Positions 11,727 through 23,405 of a stretch of 64,000 nt of DNA are shown piece by piece (position 1 is the stretch's first letter; every line of letters starts with the position of its first letter). A model generated the notes under the pieces. That model was given only the letters and a program-made list of their open reading frames with translations. It had not been told where the DNA came from and searched no databases. The position numbers and the translations under genes are program-made. This stretch comes from Synaphobranchus kaupii (lineage: Eukaryota; Chordata; Actinopteri; Anguilliformes; Synaphobranchidae): positions 20,373,218 to 20,437,217 of the forward strand of contig CM056391.1 of assembly GCA_029718625.1 (NCBI GenBank). Direction: 5' to 3'.

Positions 11727-12579
11727 ATTATCTGCATGTGCGCTTTACAGGCGCAGGTCTGTTTCCCCTGCTGTAAATCGCACTTTTCACGGTCTTCCTG
11801 GGAAAGTGGATCGTTTTAAAGCATTACGCTACCAGTAAAATAGGTTGGTCACATTTCCATAAGCAGGACATTATAAAATAAGGGAAAATATGCTGAACCT
11901 ATGGGTTGCCAACCTGACAGATGTATTGTATTTAGTGTCATCATTAAGGCAAAATAACGTTATTTATGTTATTGATCAAAATTAGAATGCAGGTAGCCTA
12001 ATGAACTTTGGATGAAGCTTGAACATGAGTTCATTGCATAATCAAACGAAATTTGTTAAACAAGCAGGCTAATTTGGCGTTTTCTAAGGTGAGACGGAAG
12101 CAATTGGTCGCTTATTCTCAGCTGTTGTAGGTGCTTTTAACGAAATTTAAAAGCATATATTTTGTAAACAGCACTGTCAGGAATTACCGGGAACTCATAA
12201 TGGTTAGCCCGAATAATATTGATCATAGGCTACTATTGATCCATATAGCCTATTCCTTGATCGCACTAAACACGCACGAGCATGTCTGTTTCGCCATCAT
12301 AAGCAATCCGCCAAGGTGGAAAAGCAGGCTTTTAAAGGGAATGAGGTATGACATTTTGATTGGTTTATTGCATGTCACGCCCAAGACACACCTATAATTA
12401 ATGAAGAGACTAGGTTCAGCCCAGTTGCACCTTGCGCCGTGCTTAATGCCCAAAAAACACGCCATTAAAATAGCAAAAGTGGACTTGGACACGCCCTAAA
12501 TGGACTTAGCGCCATGCGCTTAGACCAAGCGCCAAGATAGGGCCCCTGGTCACTTTGAAATCTAAGCTAAAATCAAAGG
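11727..12579. other. Repeat-like intergenic DNA
   Basis: The right part (about 12290-12545) has the make-up of a non-autonomous DNA element (gccaagatagggcccc end, repeated 'gcgcc' words). A matching left terminus was not found. Not a gene. Confidence 0.4.
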
Positions 12580-13120
12580 CCAGCAGCCATACCACCATGC
12601 AATTTGCGCCTGCTGAATGGCTGAAGCTTGGCAGGTGTGGGCTTGGTTAGTACTTGGATGGAAGACCTCTGGGGAAAACCAAGTTGCTGCTGGAAGTGGT
12701 GTTGGTGGGCCAGTAGGGGGCAGTCTTCCCTCTGGTAAAATAAACCCCAATGCCCCAGTGCAGTGATGGGGACACTGTGCTGTAGGAGATGCTGTCTTTC
12801 GGATGAGACGTTAAACCGAGGTCCTGACTCACTGTGGTCATTAAAGATCCCATGACACTCATCGTAAAGAGTAGGGGTTTCCCCGGTGTCCTGGTTAAAC
12901 TCCCAACCCTGGCTCTTTCAATCTGCTACCTAATCATCCCCCAGTTTAATTGGCTAAAAAATTATTCTCTCCCTCTCCACCTCAGCTGATGTGTGGTGAG
13001 CATTCTGGCGCAAAATGGCTGCCGTTGCATCACCCAGGTGGGTGTTACACATTTGGCGAGTTTCCCCCCTCATCATTGTAAAGCGCTTTGAGTATTGAGA
13101 AAGGCGCTATGTAAATGCCA
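12580..13120 (+). mobile_element. 5S rRNA-derived SINE (SINE3-like), near full length
   Basis: The head follows 5S rRNA: agccataccacc (12585-12596), then the internal promoter region with aagctt.gcaggt, ggttagtacttggatgg and agacc (12623-12667), then gtgctg-like spacing. The body contains ggatgagacgttaaaccgagg (12798-12818) and a conserved tcccaaccctggctctttc block. The 3' end is gtaaagcgctttgagtatt...gcgctatgtaaatgcc, which resembles the LINE tail found just downstream. No clean target duplication was identified. Confidence 0.82.
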
Positions 13121-13140
13121 GGCATTTTTTATTATAAAGG

Positions 13141-13640
13141 GTGACCGGTGCTATTAGGGCCCTTCAACTTTGGAATGCCTTGCCCAAGGAGCTCAGGCTT
13201 GTAATTTCTTTTAAAACCCTTCTTAAAACTCATAAACAAGCTTTTAACTGAATTTTAATTAACCATGGTATTTAGGCTTTTTTTTGTACCGTATTTTACC
13301 TTCGTTCATTTTATTTAACTTTTTCTTTTTCTTTTTTAAAGATATTTTGCTTATTCTTTTTTTATTTGACTGTGAAGCACTTTGTAAATGTAAACTCGTT
13401 TTAAGAAAAGTGCTATACAAGTACAAATAAAAGATTTTTAAAAAGTGTGTTGCAAAATGTTGAACATGTTTTATAGTAGCATTGTGGCTAGTGTTTTGTT
13501 CAATGCTGTTTGTTGGGGAGGGAATATTACAAGAGAAGATGCCAACTGTATCAAGCAGTTTAGAGGTTATTTTTGAACAGCGCATTCTAAGGAAGTTTGA
13601 GAGAATTGAGAGAAATTAGAGGATTATAGTCAACCCCTAT
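13141..13640 (+). mobile_element. LINE remnants, copy A
   Basis: The first part encodes AIRAIQLWNALP-type residues followed by a LLKTHKQAFN-like end, the typical C-terminus of L2-like fish LINEs. A tail with gtgaagcactttgtaaatg...aagtgctatacaa follows. From about 13450 comes a second, different reverse-transcriptase C-terminus (SVLFNAVCWGGNITREDAN), broken by a deletion near 13555. All decayed. Confidence 0.65.
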
Positions 13641-14350
13641 ATGGAACTCTTAGCAAGCAGCGCAGTTTACTGGTGTGGAGGAAAATTCTCGTCCTCCCTT
13701 TTCCGGTGAGTTTTTATATGAGGCTGTGATGATGTGAATAAACACTCAAGACAACGGAGTAGTAAAAGCATAAAATCTGTTGTATAAAAGCAGAGGCCTC
13801 TGGTGAGTTCTTGGTCACAAGCAAGTTCAGTCACTTAGCCAGCGAACAAAGAGTCCGCTGGACATAAGGAAATACACAGCTTACATACTATTCCTTGGAG
13901 GAGTTGGGTGCAGTCCCCAACCCTCTCCACCCATACATTTCTAAATCATCCTATCCTAATCAAGCAAATACTTTATTACTCCTCCTCTGCATTAAATCTT
14001 GTCCGATAACAGTAAAGCATGATTAACATAGTCTCCTCCTTAGCAGTAATTAACATAGTCATATGACTTTCAAGCATTGAAAGGTTTTTATTCCTAATAA
14101 GGGCCTTCGTTCTGTCTATAGTTTTTAAATGATCTCATTCTAATTAGCATAGTCTTAACAGTAACAGCCTCATTCTATATCTGGATGAACCGGATGAGGC
14201 CCACTTTTGTGGTTGGCCGGTTTGCAGTAAACACACACAGTTACATTTCTCTCATCTTTGCTCTGCATTTACTGATCTCATACAAACAGAATACAGCCAT
14301 CCTATACATTTTCTAAGCACAGATCATATGTTTATTAATGTTTATGGCAC

Positions 14351-15134
14351 TGTAGGATATCTATTATTTAGATAAAAGTAAAGTACCCCCCCCCCCCCCC
14401 TTCTCTCTATCTCTGTCGCTCTCTGTCTCTCTCTCACTCACTCACCCCCACAAACATCAAAGATAAGCCAGTCTTTGCCATAAATGACCCCCCCCCCCCC
14501 TCCCCCACACCTTAACCCAATCAGGACAGGGATGCTCTTCCTGTGGAGGTATTTTATGAGTGCACTGAAGGAAAGAAGTTAGTCAGTTTTGGAGTTGGTT
14601 TGGAGAAGAAGTCATCCTTTTTGTTTTTGTGGTGGCAGTTCCTTTCATTCCTGTTCCTGGAGGGTAAATAATATTTGCAATTTCTGGCTTATCTCTCTCT
14701 TTACTGGTATCTTCTAATTAATGTCTGGTTTAATGTCTTCCCTTTTGTAAATTATAAGTAGTCAGCCTACATTCCTTAGTAAATGTATGATTTCAAGTCA
14801 TTATTCTAATTGACTGTTTTTCATTTAATAAAATTATTTAATCTCAAGCCCTGATTTAGACTTTGTTTTGAATTGTTGGTTGATCCACCAGGTTACTGTT
14901 CGACTTACCTATCAAAGAATTTGGCGATTTAATTGATGATTGTCATTTTTAATAATAATTATCAAATTATATAACGTAAAACTTATTTTGAATGTAGGTT
15001 AAGTGAGGGGTTCTAGCACGCAATATCACTTCTGTTCAGTATTCAGAGTGCCGAACGTTTTAACAAGGGCATTGACTGTTGGAACCGCTGGATTCAGATA
15101 ATACACATTTTACCTAATCCTCACTTACCCGACA
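14351..15134 (+). mobile_element. Solo LTR (784 bp) in duplication copy A
   Basis: Begins TGTAGGATATC and ends TTACCCGACA. A 4-bp target duplication, GCAC, flanks it (14347-14350, 15135-15138). Copy B at 17870-17890 reads straight through (tttatggcacagttagtg), giving the empty site. It contains two C-runs (14386-14400 and 14488-14510), a CT-rich tract and an aataaaa motif near 14828. No internal retroelement genes. The 4-bp duplication fits a Ty3/gypsy-like element. Confidence 0.85.
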
Positions 15135-15530
15135 GCACAGTTAGTGTTAATAAGAAAGGAATAATTCATGCAGCATATAGTTTAATTATTTTAACTTCCA
15201 CACTGGGAAATAGATTTATTGTACCAAAAGCCATTAGATGTGTAGGGGTACGGAAGAGTAGGGCTTTCCCCGGTGTCCTGGCTAAACTCCCAACCCTGGC
15301 TCTTTCAATCTGCCACCTAATCATCCCCCAGTTTAATTGGCTAAAAAATTCTTCTCTCCCTCTCCACCTCAGCTGATGTGTGGTGAGCATTCTGGCGTAA
15401 AATGGCTGCCGTTGCATCACCCAGGTGGGTGCTACACATTGGGCGAGTTTCCCCCCTCATCATTGTAAAGCGCCTTGAGTATTGAGAAAGGCACTATGTA
15501 AATTCCAGGCATTATTTTTTATTATAAAGG

Positions 15531-16049
15531 GTGACCGGGCCTTTGCTATTAGGGCCATTCAACTTTGGAATGCCTTGCCCGAGATGCTCAGGCTTGTAAT
15601 TTCTGTTAAATCCCTTCTTAAAACTCATAAACAAGCTTTTAACTGAATTTTAATTAACCACGGTATTTAGGCATTTTATTGTACTGTATTTTACCTTCAT
15701 TCATTTTATTTAACTTTTTTTTAAAAGATATTTTGCTTATTCTTTTTTTATTTGACTGTGAAGCACTTTGTAAATGTAAACTTGTTTTAAGAAAAGTGCT
15801 ATACACGTACAAATAAAAGATTTTTAAAAAGTGTGTTGCAAAATGTTGAACATGTTTTATAGTAGCATTGTGGCTAGTGTTTTGTTCAATGCTGTTTGTT
15901 GGGGAGGGAATATTACAAGAGAAGATGCCAACTGTATCAACAAACTAATTAAGAAAGCAGGGTCAATGGTTGGCTTTGGTCTAGACACTTTAGAGGTTAT
16001 TTTTGAACAGCGCATTCTAAGGAAGTTTGAGAGAATTGAGAGAAATTAG
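15531..16049 (+). mobile_element. LINE remnants, copy B
   Basis: Same content as copy A, but the second fragment is longer: FNAVCWGGNITREDANCIN, KLIKKAGSMVGFGLDTLE and EQRILRKFERIERN stop, a non-LTR reverse-transcriptase C-terminal signature. Not functional. Confidence 0.65.
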
Positions 16050-16483
16050 AGGATTATAGTCATCCCCTATATGGAACTCTTAGCAAGCAGCGCAGTTTAC
16101 TGGTGTCAAGGAAAATCCTCGTCCTCCCTTTTCCGGTGAGTTTTTATATGAGGCTGTGATGATGTGAATAAACACTCAAGACAACGGAGTAGTAAAAGCA
16201 TAAAATCTGTTGTATAAAAGCAGAGGCCTCTGGTGAGTCCTTAGTCACAAGCAAGTTCAGTCACTTAGCCAGTGAACAAAGAGTCCGCTGGACATAAGGA
16301 AATACACAGATTACATACTATTCCTTGGAGGAGTTGGGGGCAGTCCCCAACCCTCTCCACCCATACATTTCTAAATCATCCTATCCTAATCAAGCAAATA
16401 CTTTATTACTCCTCGTCTGCATGAAATCTTGTCCTATAACAGTAAAGCATGATTAACATAGTCTCCTCCTTAGCATAACATAG

Positions 16484-16950
16484 TGTAAGAAAAAAAGGAC
16501 GTCTCGGGAACTTGGTGAAAATGATGTTTATTTCCAGGAATGGCAGTTGTCAGAGATACAGAAAATGCACTCTGGATTCAGCGGAGTTACTCTGAATCCT
16601 GTTCTGTGAAATGTATGACTTTAAATACCCTTTTTCGGGGTCTGACTTCTTAAGGTGGGAAACAGAAATGTATATTCAAAATGATGTGTCTGGCTCTCTT
16701 AAATCAATTAGTCTGTCCATCAGTAGGGGGTCTGAAGGTTCAGCTTCCTGTGGTCTAACCAGGAACCAGTCTATTGTATTGTTAATCTAGTCTCCTTGGT
16801 TGAAATAGGCCTTGATCACTCACTCCCAGCAGCCAGTACTTACACTTACATTTTAACCTGCACTGTATTTATGATAAGTTGGTTGATTCGGCCGGCGTCG
16901 TGGTTGATTTGCCAGTGTTTGAGTGGATCATGTCAATTTAGAATCTTACA
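16484..16950 (+). mobile_element. Solo LTR (467 bp) in duplication copy B
   Basis: Begins TGTAAGAAAAAAAGG and ends AGAATCTTACA; the terminal TGTAAGA/TCTTACA is an inverted repeat. The 4-bp flanks are both atag (16480-16483, 16951-16954). It is absent from copy A at the matching point (about 14055). No internal coding region. Confidence 0.82.
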
Positions 16951-16961
16951 ATAGTCCTTAA

Positions 16962-17568
16962 AGGTTGTATCAGCGATTTTGGGTGGAAACATAAATGATC
17001 ACATTCATCTGATTTTTCCTCACGATCCGCTAGCTGCCCGCCCCATAAGAAGGCCGTCAAAAAACCGCGTCTCTGTAGGCAGCCTATGCTCCGAGATCGT
17101 ACACAAAAACAATGGTACTACCAACTACTCAAAACCAAAATAAACAGTATTCCAACCAATCACAATGATCTGCACAAACGTGACGTCACTTCTGAAGCGA
17201 AATCCCAAACAAACATACTTATGAATAATTATGTTATGTTTTAAAAAATAGTGTTCAAGCATCCAGAATTATAACCACGTTAATAACGTTTGTAAGAAAC
17301 CAAACCGTTTGTAAATCCGTCAAGATTTCAGCGAGATAAGAGTATTAGCGTTTGTGCAGATCATTGTGATTGGTTGGAATACTGTTTATTTTGGTTTTGA
17401 GTGGTTGGTAGTACCATTTGTTTTTGTGTACGATCTCGGAGCATAGGCTGCCTACAGAGACGCGGTTTTTTGACGGCCTGCTTATGGGGCGGGCAGCTAG
17501 CGGATCGTGAGGAAAAATCAGATGAATGTGATCATTTATGTTTCCACCCAAAATCGCTGATACAACCT
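16962..17568. mobile_element. TTAA-flanked fold-back MITE (607 bp)
   Basis: Ends are AGGTTGTATCAGCGATTTTG and its reverse complement, each next to TTAA (16958-16961, 17569-17572). The arms extend about 210 bp (16962-17180 against 17350-17568) with few mismatches, so it is a near-perfect hairpin and probably young. The TTAA target fits piggyBac or Kolobok superfamilies. Absent from copy A. A frame of about 138 codons on the minus strand lies partly inside and is a by-product. Confidence 0.88.
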
Positions 17569-18082
17569 TTAACATAGTCATATGACTTTCAAGCATTGAA
17601 AGGTTTTTATTCCTAATAAGGGCCTTTGTTCTGTCTCTAGTTTTACCAGTAAATGATCTCATTCTAATTAACATAGTCTTACCAGTAAACGGCCTCATTC
17701 TATATCTGGATGAACAGGATGAGGCCCACTTTTGTGGTTGGCCGGTTTGCAGTAAGCACACACATCTCAGTTACATTTCCCTCATCTTTGCTCTGCACTT
17801 ATTGATCTCATACAAACAGAATACAGCCATCCTATACATTTTCTACGCACAGATCATATGTTTATTAATGTTTATGGCACAGTTAGTGTTAATAAGAAAG
17901 GAATATTTAATGCAGCATATAGTTTCATTATTTGAACTTCCACACTGGGAAATAGATTTATTGTACCAAAGGCCATTAGATGTTTTAATCAGTACACACA
18001 CAGTACACTAAGTAAAGATATTGACCATCATTCAGTAGGTTGGCAAACCTATTCATTGTCATTACTGTATATTAGTGTGTAT

Positions 18083-18126
<44 letters not shown>
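18083..18126 (+). repeat. (AAT)n microsatellite
   Basis: About 14 ataata units, ending in an attattatt inversion. Confidence 0.93.
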
Positions 18127-18127
<1 letters not shown>

Positions 18128-18651
18128 TATTTTATTTTTTGTTTTGTTTATTTTTTGTCCATTGTATGTACATTGCTAGTGGCAATCATTCACCTTTGTG
18201 GATGAATACAGTACATTCTCTTCTATTCGATCACATTGTATTCAGAGTTTCTGTTCCACGTGAAATGAGAGCGGAGTTCCCGTTCCACCTTAAAAGCCTA
18301 TCGCGAATCGTCAACTCATCGCTCTAATTCAATTTAACTTTTGACAAGACAGAAGTAACGTTAGAACTAATCTAATATCACACTGTCTTATTCTGGGTTT
18401 AAATGAGAGCAGTAATCTAATATCACATTGTGTTATTCAGAATTTAAATGAGAGCGGAGTTGTTACACCTTAAATGCAATAAGCAACACTGTATCATTAG
18501 GAGTTTCTGTTCCTCTACATCAATGTTACGCAACTTCAAGAACAACGCTCAGGCCCCAACGGGCCTGGCAGTTGATGTGGGGCTTCACGGTTGATGTCTG
18601 CAGGAAGACTATTGGTTTTTCATGTTTAGAGGGAATATTTCCCTTCTGAAG

Positions 18652-19008
18652 CCACATTCTGTTAGCAGTAGCTATGCATGTCATGAAGAATAAAAGTCCA
18701 ATATTCACATTGTGCTATATTGCAAACAATTACAATCAGTTTTAACTGATCAAATTAAGCAAATTAAAGACTGAAGTGAATCAATAGCCTCCTAATTGGT
18801 GAAATTGTGGACACATGGCAACTAAAACTAGCTACTTGGTAAATAATTAACAATTCAAAAGACAAGGAAAATGATATTGAGCCAAATTGTGTTAATAAGT
18901 TTAAGAAAATATGAAGGAACTTAAAACACAAGTGTTCCACTACTGAATTAGGAGCCTATTGATTCACCCCAGTCTTTAAATTGATCAGTTAAAAAAATTG
19001 TTATCTTG
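18652..19008. mobile_element. Second, partial copy of the 9740-10460 MITE
   Basis: Reads gtccaatattcacattgtgc and gactgaagtgaatcaatagcc. These match the interior of the 9.7-10.5 kb element in reverse orientation (for example gcacaatgtgaatattggac at 10265). The terminal sequences are missing. Confidence 0.75.
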
Positions 19009-20560
19009 CAGGCCTCGACATTAATGCTTGCCCGCCGGGCAAGTAAACACTGTGTTCGGACAAGTGGAATTCCTCACAGTTGTCCAATCGGGCAACTAAA
19101 AAAATTAAATGTTAAATCTTCTCTAATCTAATGTAACGTTACCTGAAAATAAACGGTGTACAACGTTATCACTGCATGCGGTGCTTTGTTTGCGCAGAAA
19201 CTGTCTGTTCCTTCCAGCTGAAATCATGCTCCGTCTCTCACTACCAAGCGTTGTCAAGGAGACTATAAGTGTCTGTCTACCCTCAGACGCAAGTAACGTT
19301 ACAACTTTGCGAGTCAGATGAGCAACCGTCTTTTGGTTTTTCCTTGAATTACTGGTAACATTATGTTCCTCCAGCCACCTAAAACTGGCCAAGTGCCAGG
19401 CAAAGCAACTAATACGAAACGAAAGTCGTTAACCAATGACGAAGACACACCAGTACCGCAGGGCTATGAAACCATATGTAAACGCAAATTTCTACCGAGT
19501 TCACCGAAGCATTGTCCGCTAAGACCAGGGCTGCGTTCAGCCCCGACAAAACGTAGCAAAACGTTTATTTAAACGGAAACGGTGGTGCGTTGAACACCCT
19601 GTTGTGTTATGCAAGCGTTGCCTTTTTAATATGGGGTTTATATACACGACGCTGCTGATTGGGTAACACCTCTGACACACCCACCAAATGAGAGACAACG
19701 TACCTCAAAGCCCGTTGCACACCGAATCACACCGTTTCGAAAACATGTCGTTCAACCCGGAAACCGGTGCACACCGTTTTCAGATTGAACGTGGCCCAGG
19801 AGAAGGATGAAATGTTTTGTTTCACCTGCTGGCAGTTCCCGAAAAAAGCAGACATGTAAGTTCAAATAAAATTCTATTAATTTACCATTAAATTATTGTT
19901 AAATTATCAAAGCAGTCTAGAAACAGCCCCGACCACAGCAATTTCTCAATTATGTTATTTTTGATAGAAATCAGATTACTTGTATTAGATCTCCAAGTGT
20001 AATAAACAATGTTGGCGATGTAGGAGACACAATGCACTAGGCTACAATGTGCATTGCTTTGCTCACGGGAATGGTTGAGGGCCTAGGTCCAATAGTCATG
20101 GTTCGCTACTGTTGGATGGTATATTATTAGTGTCCCCCTCCATTATCATCACAAAGAAAATTTACTGTTTGTGGTCCCCCCCAATGTTCAAATGAAACCT
20201 ACACCACTAAGCAATACCCTTACAAATAACCTATAAAAAGTCTGTAATTAATAAAAGCATTTAAAGCGAAAATCACTACCACTACCTCGAAGCATTTGCA
20301 CAAACAAAGTTTAGCGATGAAAAGGTGTAGTTTACCAATGCTGCAGTTTAAAAATGCTGCACAGTCCCCTACTTGCTGCCACTTCTATCTTACTGGTTAG
20401 TGACTTGTATGCGCACGAGGCAGTAGATCCCGCTTTAATGCTCCGTGGCGCAGCTCAAAATACACCGGAGCTTTAAATAATCAGCCAGGCTAGCCGGCTC
20501 TGACCCCCCTACAACCCCCATACACCGTGTCACCACAGCCTGATAAATATGGCTAATCAG
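19009..20560. other. Intergenic, probable old repeats
   Basis: Contains a cgccgggcaagt / atcgggcaact pair near 19030-19095 and a block at 19520-19800 with the style of a DNA transposon end (gggctgcgttcagccccgacaaaacg, about 19527). No gene supported. Confidence 0.4.
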
Positions 20561-20565
20561 GAAAC

Positions 20566-21339
20566 TGTAACATTCCACTCCCGTCCTATTGTTTCTCCGT
20601 GTTTTCCCTTTCCCCCTGTGTCGTGTTTGTCTCTCCATTGTCCGTTTTCCCCCTTGCTGCAGGTTGAGCGTGTTTTCCCGTTTGTATCACTCTGTTTCAC
20701 TGCTCCTTTCTCAGCCTATCCCATTCCCCCGTTTTGCATGCATTCCACACTCTCCGCTCTGTTCAATCACTCTTGCATACATTCGCACGCGGTTCCTAAT
20801 TGATTCCAATTAATGTTTGCATTTAGTCACCCGGTGTTTTCTGTCCTGTGCCAGTTCGTTAATGCTCTTTGTCAGAAACCTCTGGTCCTGTCTGGTTCCC
20901 TGTCTAGTTGCTACTCTAAAGTCTTGTTCTGTGCCGGCGTTTATTCGCCCTGCTCTTCAGTCTAGTCAAAGTCTGTTCCGTCTGGAACAGCTCTACCTGC
21001 TGTTCATTGTTTCGTCTCGCTAACTACTCCCGCTCATCCCCTGCTCCAACAAACCCGGTTGTCTGTCTCCATAACCATCCCTGACTTTCCCTGCTCCCAC
21101 TGCTCCCGCATCTTCATACCTGGACTGTCTGTATTAAATGTTCTCCCTATGCTTCAGGAGTATTGGTCGAAGCAATAATTTATTGAGCTAACGCGCTCTA
21201 TTGTCTGCTTGGAACTCTAACCACCTTTTGCCTTTCTCCCTATGCTCAGGACTACCCTGATCATAAATAAATATTGAGTTTTGGCATTCCTGTCTACGAG
21301 TCATGCATTTGGGTCCAGTCCACTTCCGGGGTCATAACA
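20566..21339 (+). mobile_element. Solo LTR (774 bp)
   Basis: Begins TGTAACATTCC and ends GGGGTCATAACA, flanked by the 5-bp duplication GAAAC (20561-20565, 21340-21344). Pyrimidine-rich 5' half; an AATAAATA motif lies near the end (about 21266). No internal genes. The termini and 5-bp duplication fit a Ty3/gypsy-type LTR. Confidence 0.87.
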
Positions 21340-21344
21340 GAAAC

Positions 21345-22341
21345 ATTGCAATGGCAAAACTATTAACGTTAATTAAACTGACGAATCAATCATTTCAGAA
21401 AAAAAATAAATCATGAAAATTGACGCTGTGGAAGCTTCTAGCAAGCTAGCAAGCCAACAAACCTGCTGAGTTCCCTGCTTCCATAACGTTAACGTTACCT
21501 AACCGTTATACCAAGATCGCTTTTAAATTTAGCTCGGATATCGGTGGCTCACTAAGCTAACTCGTACCTCAAAATAAAAGAAGAGGATAAATTACCTAGT
21601 TCCAAAATATAATTTGTTCACTCATTCACTTTATGATTTTAGAGACTAACGTTACATTAACTTTAGGTTACCTCCATAGCCTAACGTACTTGCCAGCAGT
21701 TTTCGTAACGTTACAGGTTTGGAACAATTGCGAGGGAAACTTGGGATCGGATCAGAGAGAGGAATGCATTAACAGATGAGGGGCGAAATGCACAGAATTA
21801 AACATATCTTAAAGGTATACTATGTAGTTTCAGAACACTAGATGGCTATATTGAGCACGTAGGAGAAAAGGGCTCCCCGAAAAGTGTTCTTCTCAGACGC
21901 GCATGATGACGCACGAGCATTGTGGTGATGTTTCACACATATTTTCTCTGACCATGGACTCAATTCAATTCGCTTTATTGGCATGACAAGACATTGAATC
22001 TGTATTGTCAAAGCATACTGCATTAAAACAGTCGAAGACATACATCTAACTCTGAACAATACAAAACAACAAAGACTAGAAACGAATGAACAGTAACCAT
22101 ACATGAAAACAAGAACTTTTCTTTGATTATGGATTTAGAAATTACAATAATGTAAAATAATAAAGTACAATTAAAAATAATAATAATTATCAATAGAAAT
22201 GATAATAATGATGATGAGAACGACACATATGATCTTATAAAGTGAATATAATAAATCTAAAAATGTTTAATTGGTTTATAATGATCTCTGTCACTCACTG
22301 TCCCTAAGACGATGGCAGGCAGCTATATATTGTGCTGCCAG
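21345..22341. other. Intergenic with fragments of repeats
   Basis: At 21809 a TTAAAGGTATACTATGTAG end resembles TTAA-type MITE termini seen elsewhere, but no partner end was found. At 21960-22010 a caattcaattcgctttattggcatgac stretch has the look of a retroelement 3' tail in reverse. No gene. Confidence 0.4.
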
Positions 22342-23062
22342 TGTCATGGTTTATGACCCTGTGTTCCTCGGTCGCCTCACGTGGGCGCTGCTCTGTTAGT
22401 GGAGTTTTGGCTCCGTCTCGGCTTTTCGCGGAGAATCAGCGTTCACAGGTGTGCGTGTTTGCCGGTGAGCTATTTAAGCCTCAGTATTCCTTCGTTCGGG
22501 GCTTCGATATTGATTGTCTATTGATTGATTGTTTGTATTGTGGTGTATTGTCTGGCATTATTTGTGCTGTTTTGTGTGCGGTATGCCCTTTTTAATCTTT
22601 AGCCGTATGATTAGGTCTAGGTTTTTAAGGAGACCATTTTGCTCCGTTGTGCTTTATTGGAGTTTTGCGGGACTTGCCTTTGTGCTTTGAGCTTTAAGGT
22701 TGAATTCCTTTTTTGTGTGCTCGTTTCTGTCACCGCTTTCTGGTCTTTCCTTTTTGTCTGTTGCCTAGATCTTTTGCCCTTTTCTGTCTCTTTCTCCTCT
22801 CTCTGTCTGCTGTCTTCCGTGAAAGCGAGAGGATTCTTTGTTTGATTGTGTGTATTTTGTATGATAGTTTCTTACTAGGAGACAGGGTGTTTTATCATAC
22901 TGACTTTAGGGCTTTATTTATTCTTAGAGGGAGGGCGTGTATTTTCGATTGAGCTTGTGCTAGTTTGTTAGCCGGTAATTCCGGTGCAGCTGTCCTGTTC
23001 GTCCTTTTTACCTGCGGGACGATTGTGTTCGGAACTGTAGTTCTGTTCGTTCTCCGGGGATG
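22342..23062 (+). mobile_element. Truncated copy of the 2.1-kb LTR family (copy 1)
   Basis: Begins TGTCATGGTTTATGACC and follows the minus-strand element at 24242-26356 through cacgtgggcgctgct, gagctatttaagcc, cttcgatattgattg and aaggagaccattttgctccg, up to cgttctccggg. It stops about a third of the way along. Frames within it are not genes. Confidence 0.8.
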
Positions 23063-23273
23063 TCAACGTTCTGTCAACAACCTTGGAAAAATGCCCACGA
23101 GAAATTCCATAGCTAACGACGTAGCCTACGTCTGCAACTGAAATGATCGTAGCTACTCACTTTTATGGGGGGCCAACAGTGCCAAAATTCTGTCGTCTGC
23201 GAGTGCGAATGCAATTGCCTTATACTGTGCGCTTTAATTGGTCACAACATCTCACTCGCAGGTTTACTCGTGT

Positions 23274-23405
23274 CACTCATCCGCACTTGCACTGGCACTC
23301 GCAGTTGCATTCGCGTTGGCACTCGCAGTCGCTTTGCCATTCGCAGTCGCATTCGCACTGGCACTCCCAGTCACATTCGGACTGGCACTGGCACTCGCAC
23401 TTACA
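23274..23405 (+). repeat. Degenerate hexamer minisatellite
   Basis: About 22 hexamers of the type gcactg/gcactc/gcagtc/gcattc in tandem, with period-12 and period-18 higher-order patterning. Frames through it read as Ala-Leu, Arg-Thr-Gly or His-Ser-type repeats, so the frames are by-products. Confidence 0.85.

Larger units (their letters stand above)
12866..17993 (+). repeat. Tandem duplication, two ~1.6-kb copies with different insertions
   Basis: Copy A is about 12866-15240 and copy B about 15255-17993. Both run in the same order: SINE tail (ggggtttccccggtgtcctgg), LINE remnants, a block starting ggaggaaaattctcgtcctccc, a block containing gaggagttgg.tgcagtcccc, and an end at ccattagatg. 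Junction filler of about a dozen bases lies at 15241-15253. Without insertions each copy is near 1.6 kb. A holds a solo LTR (14351-15134). B holds a solo LTR (16484-16950) and a MITE (16962-17568). B keeps a segment of about 50 bp at 15939-15990 that is missing from A near 13555. Confidence 0.85.

Noticed and set aside
17345..17761. 138-codon minus-strand frame
   Set aside because: Covers one arm of the TTAA MITE and flanking duplication sequence; no protein resemblance.
18083..18126. Direct-repeat array considered as CRISPR-like
   Set aside because: It is a simple trinucleotide repeat without spacers; the other tandem arrays in the window also lack spacers.
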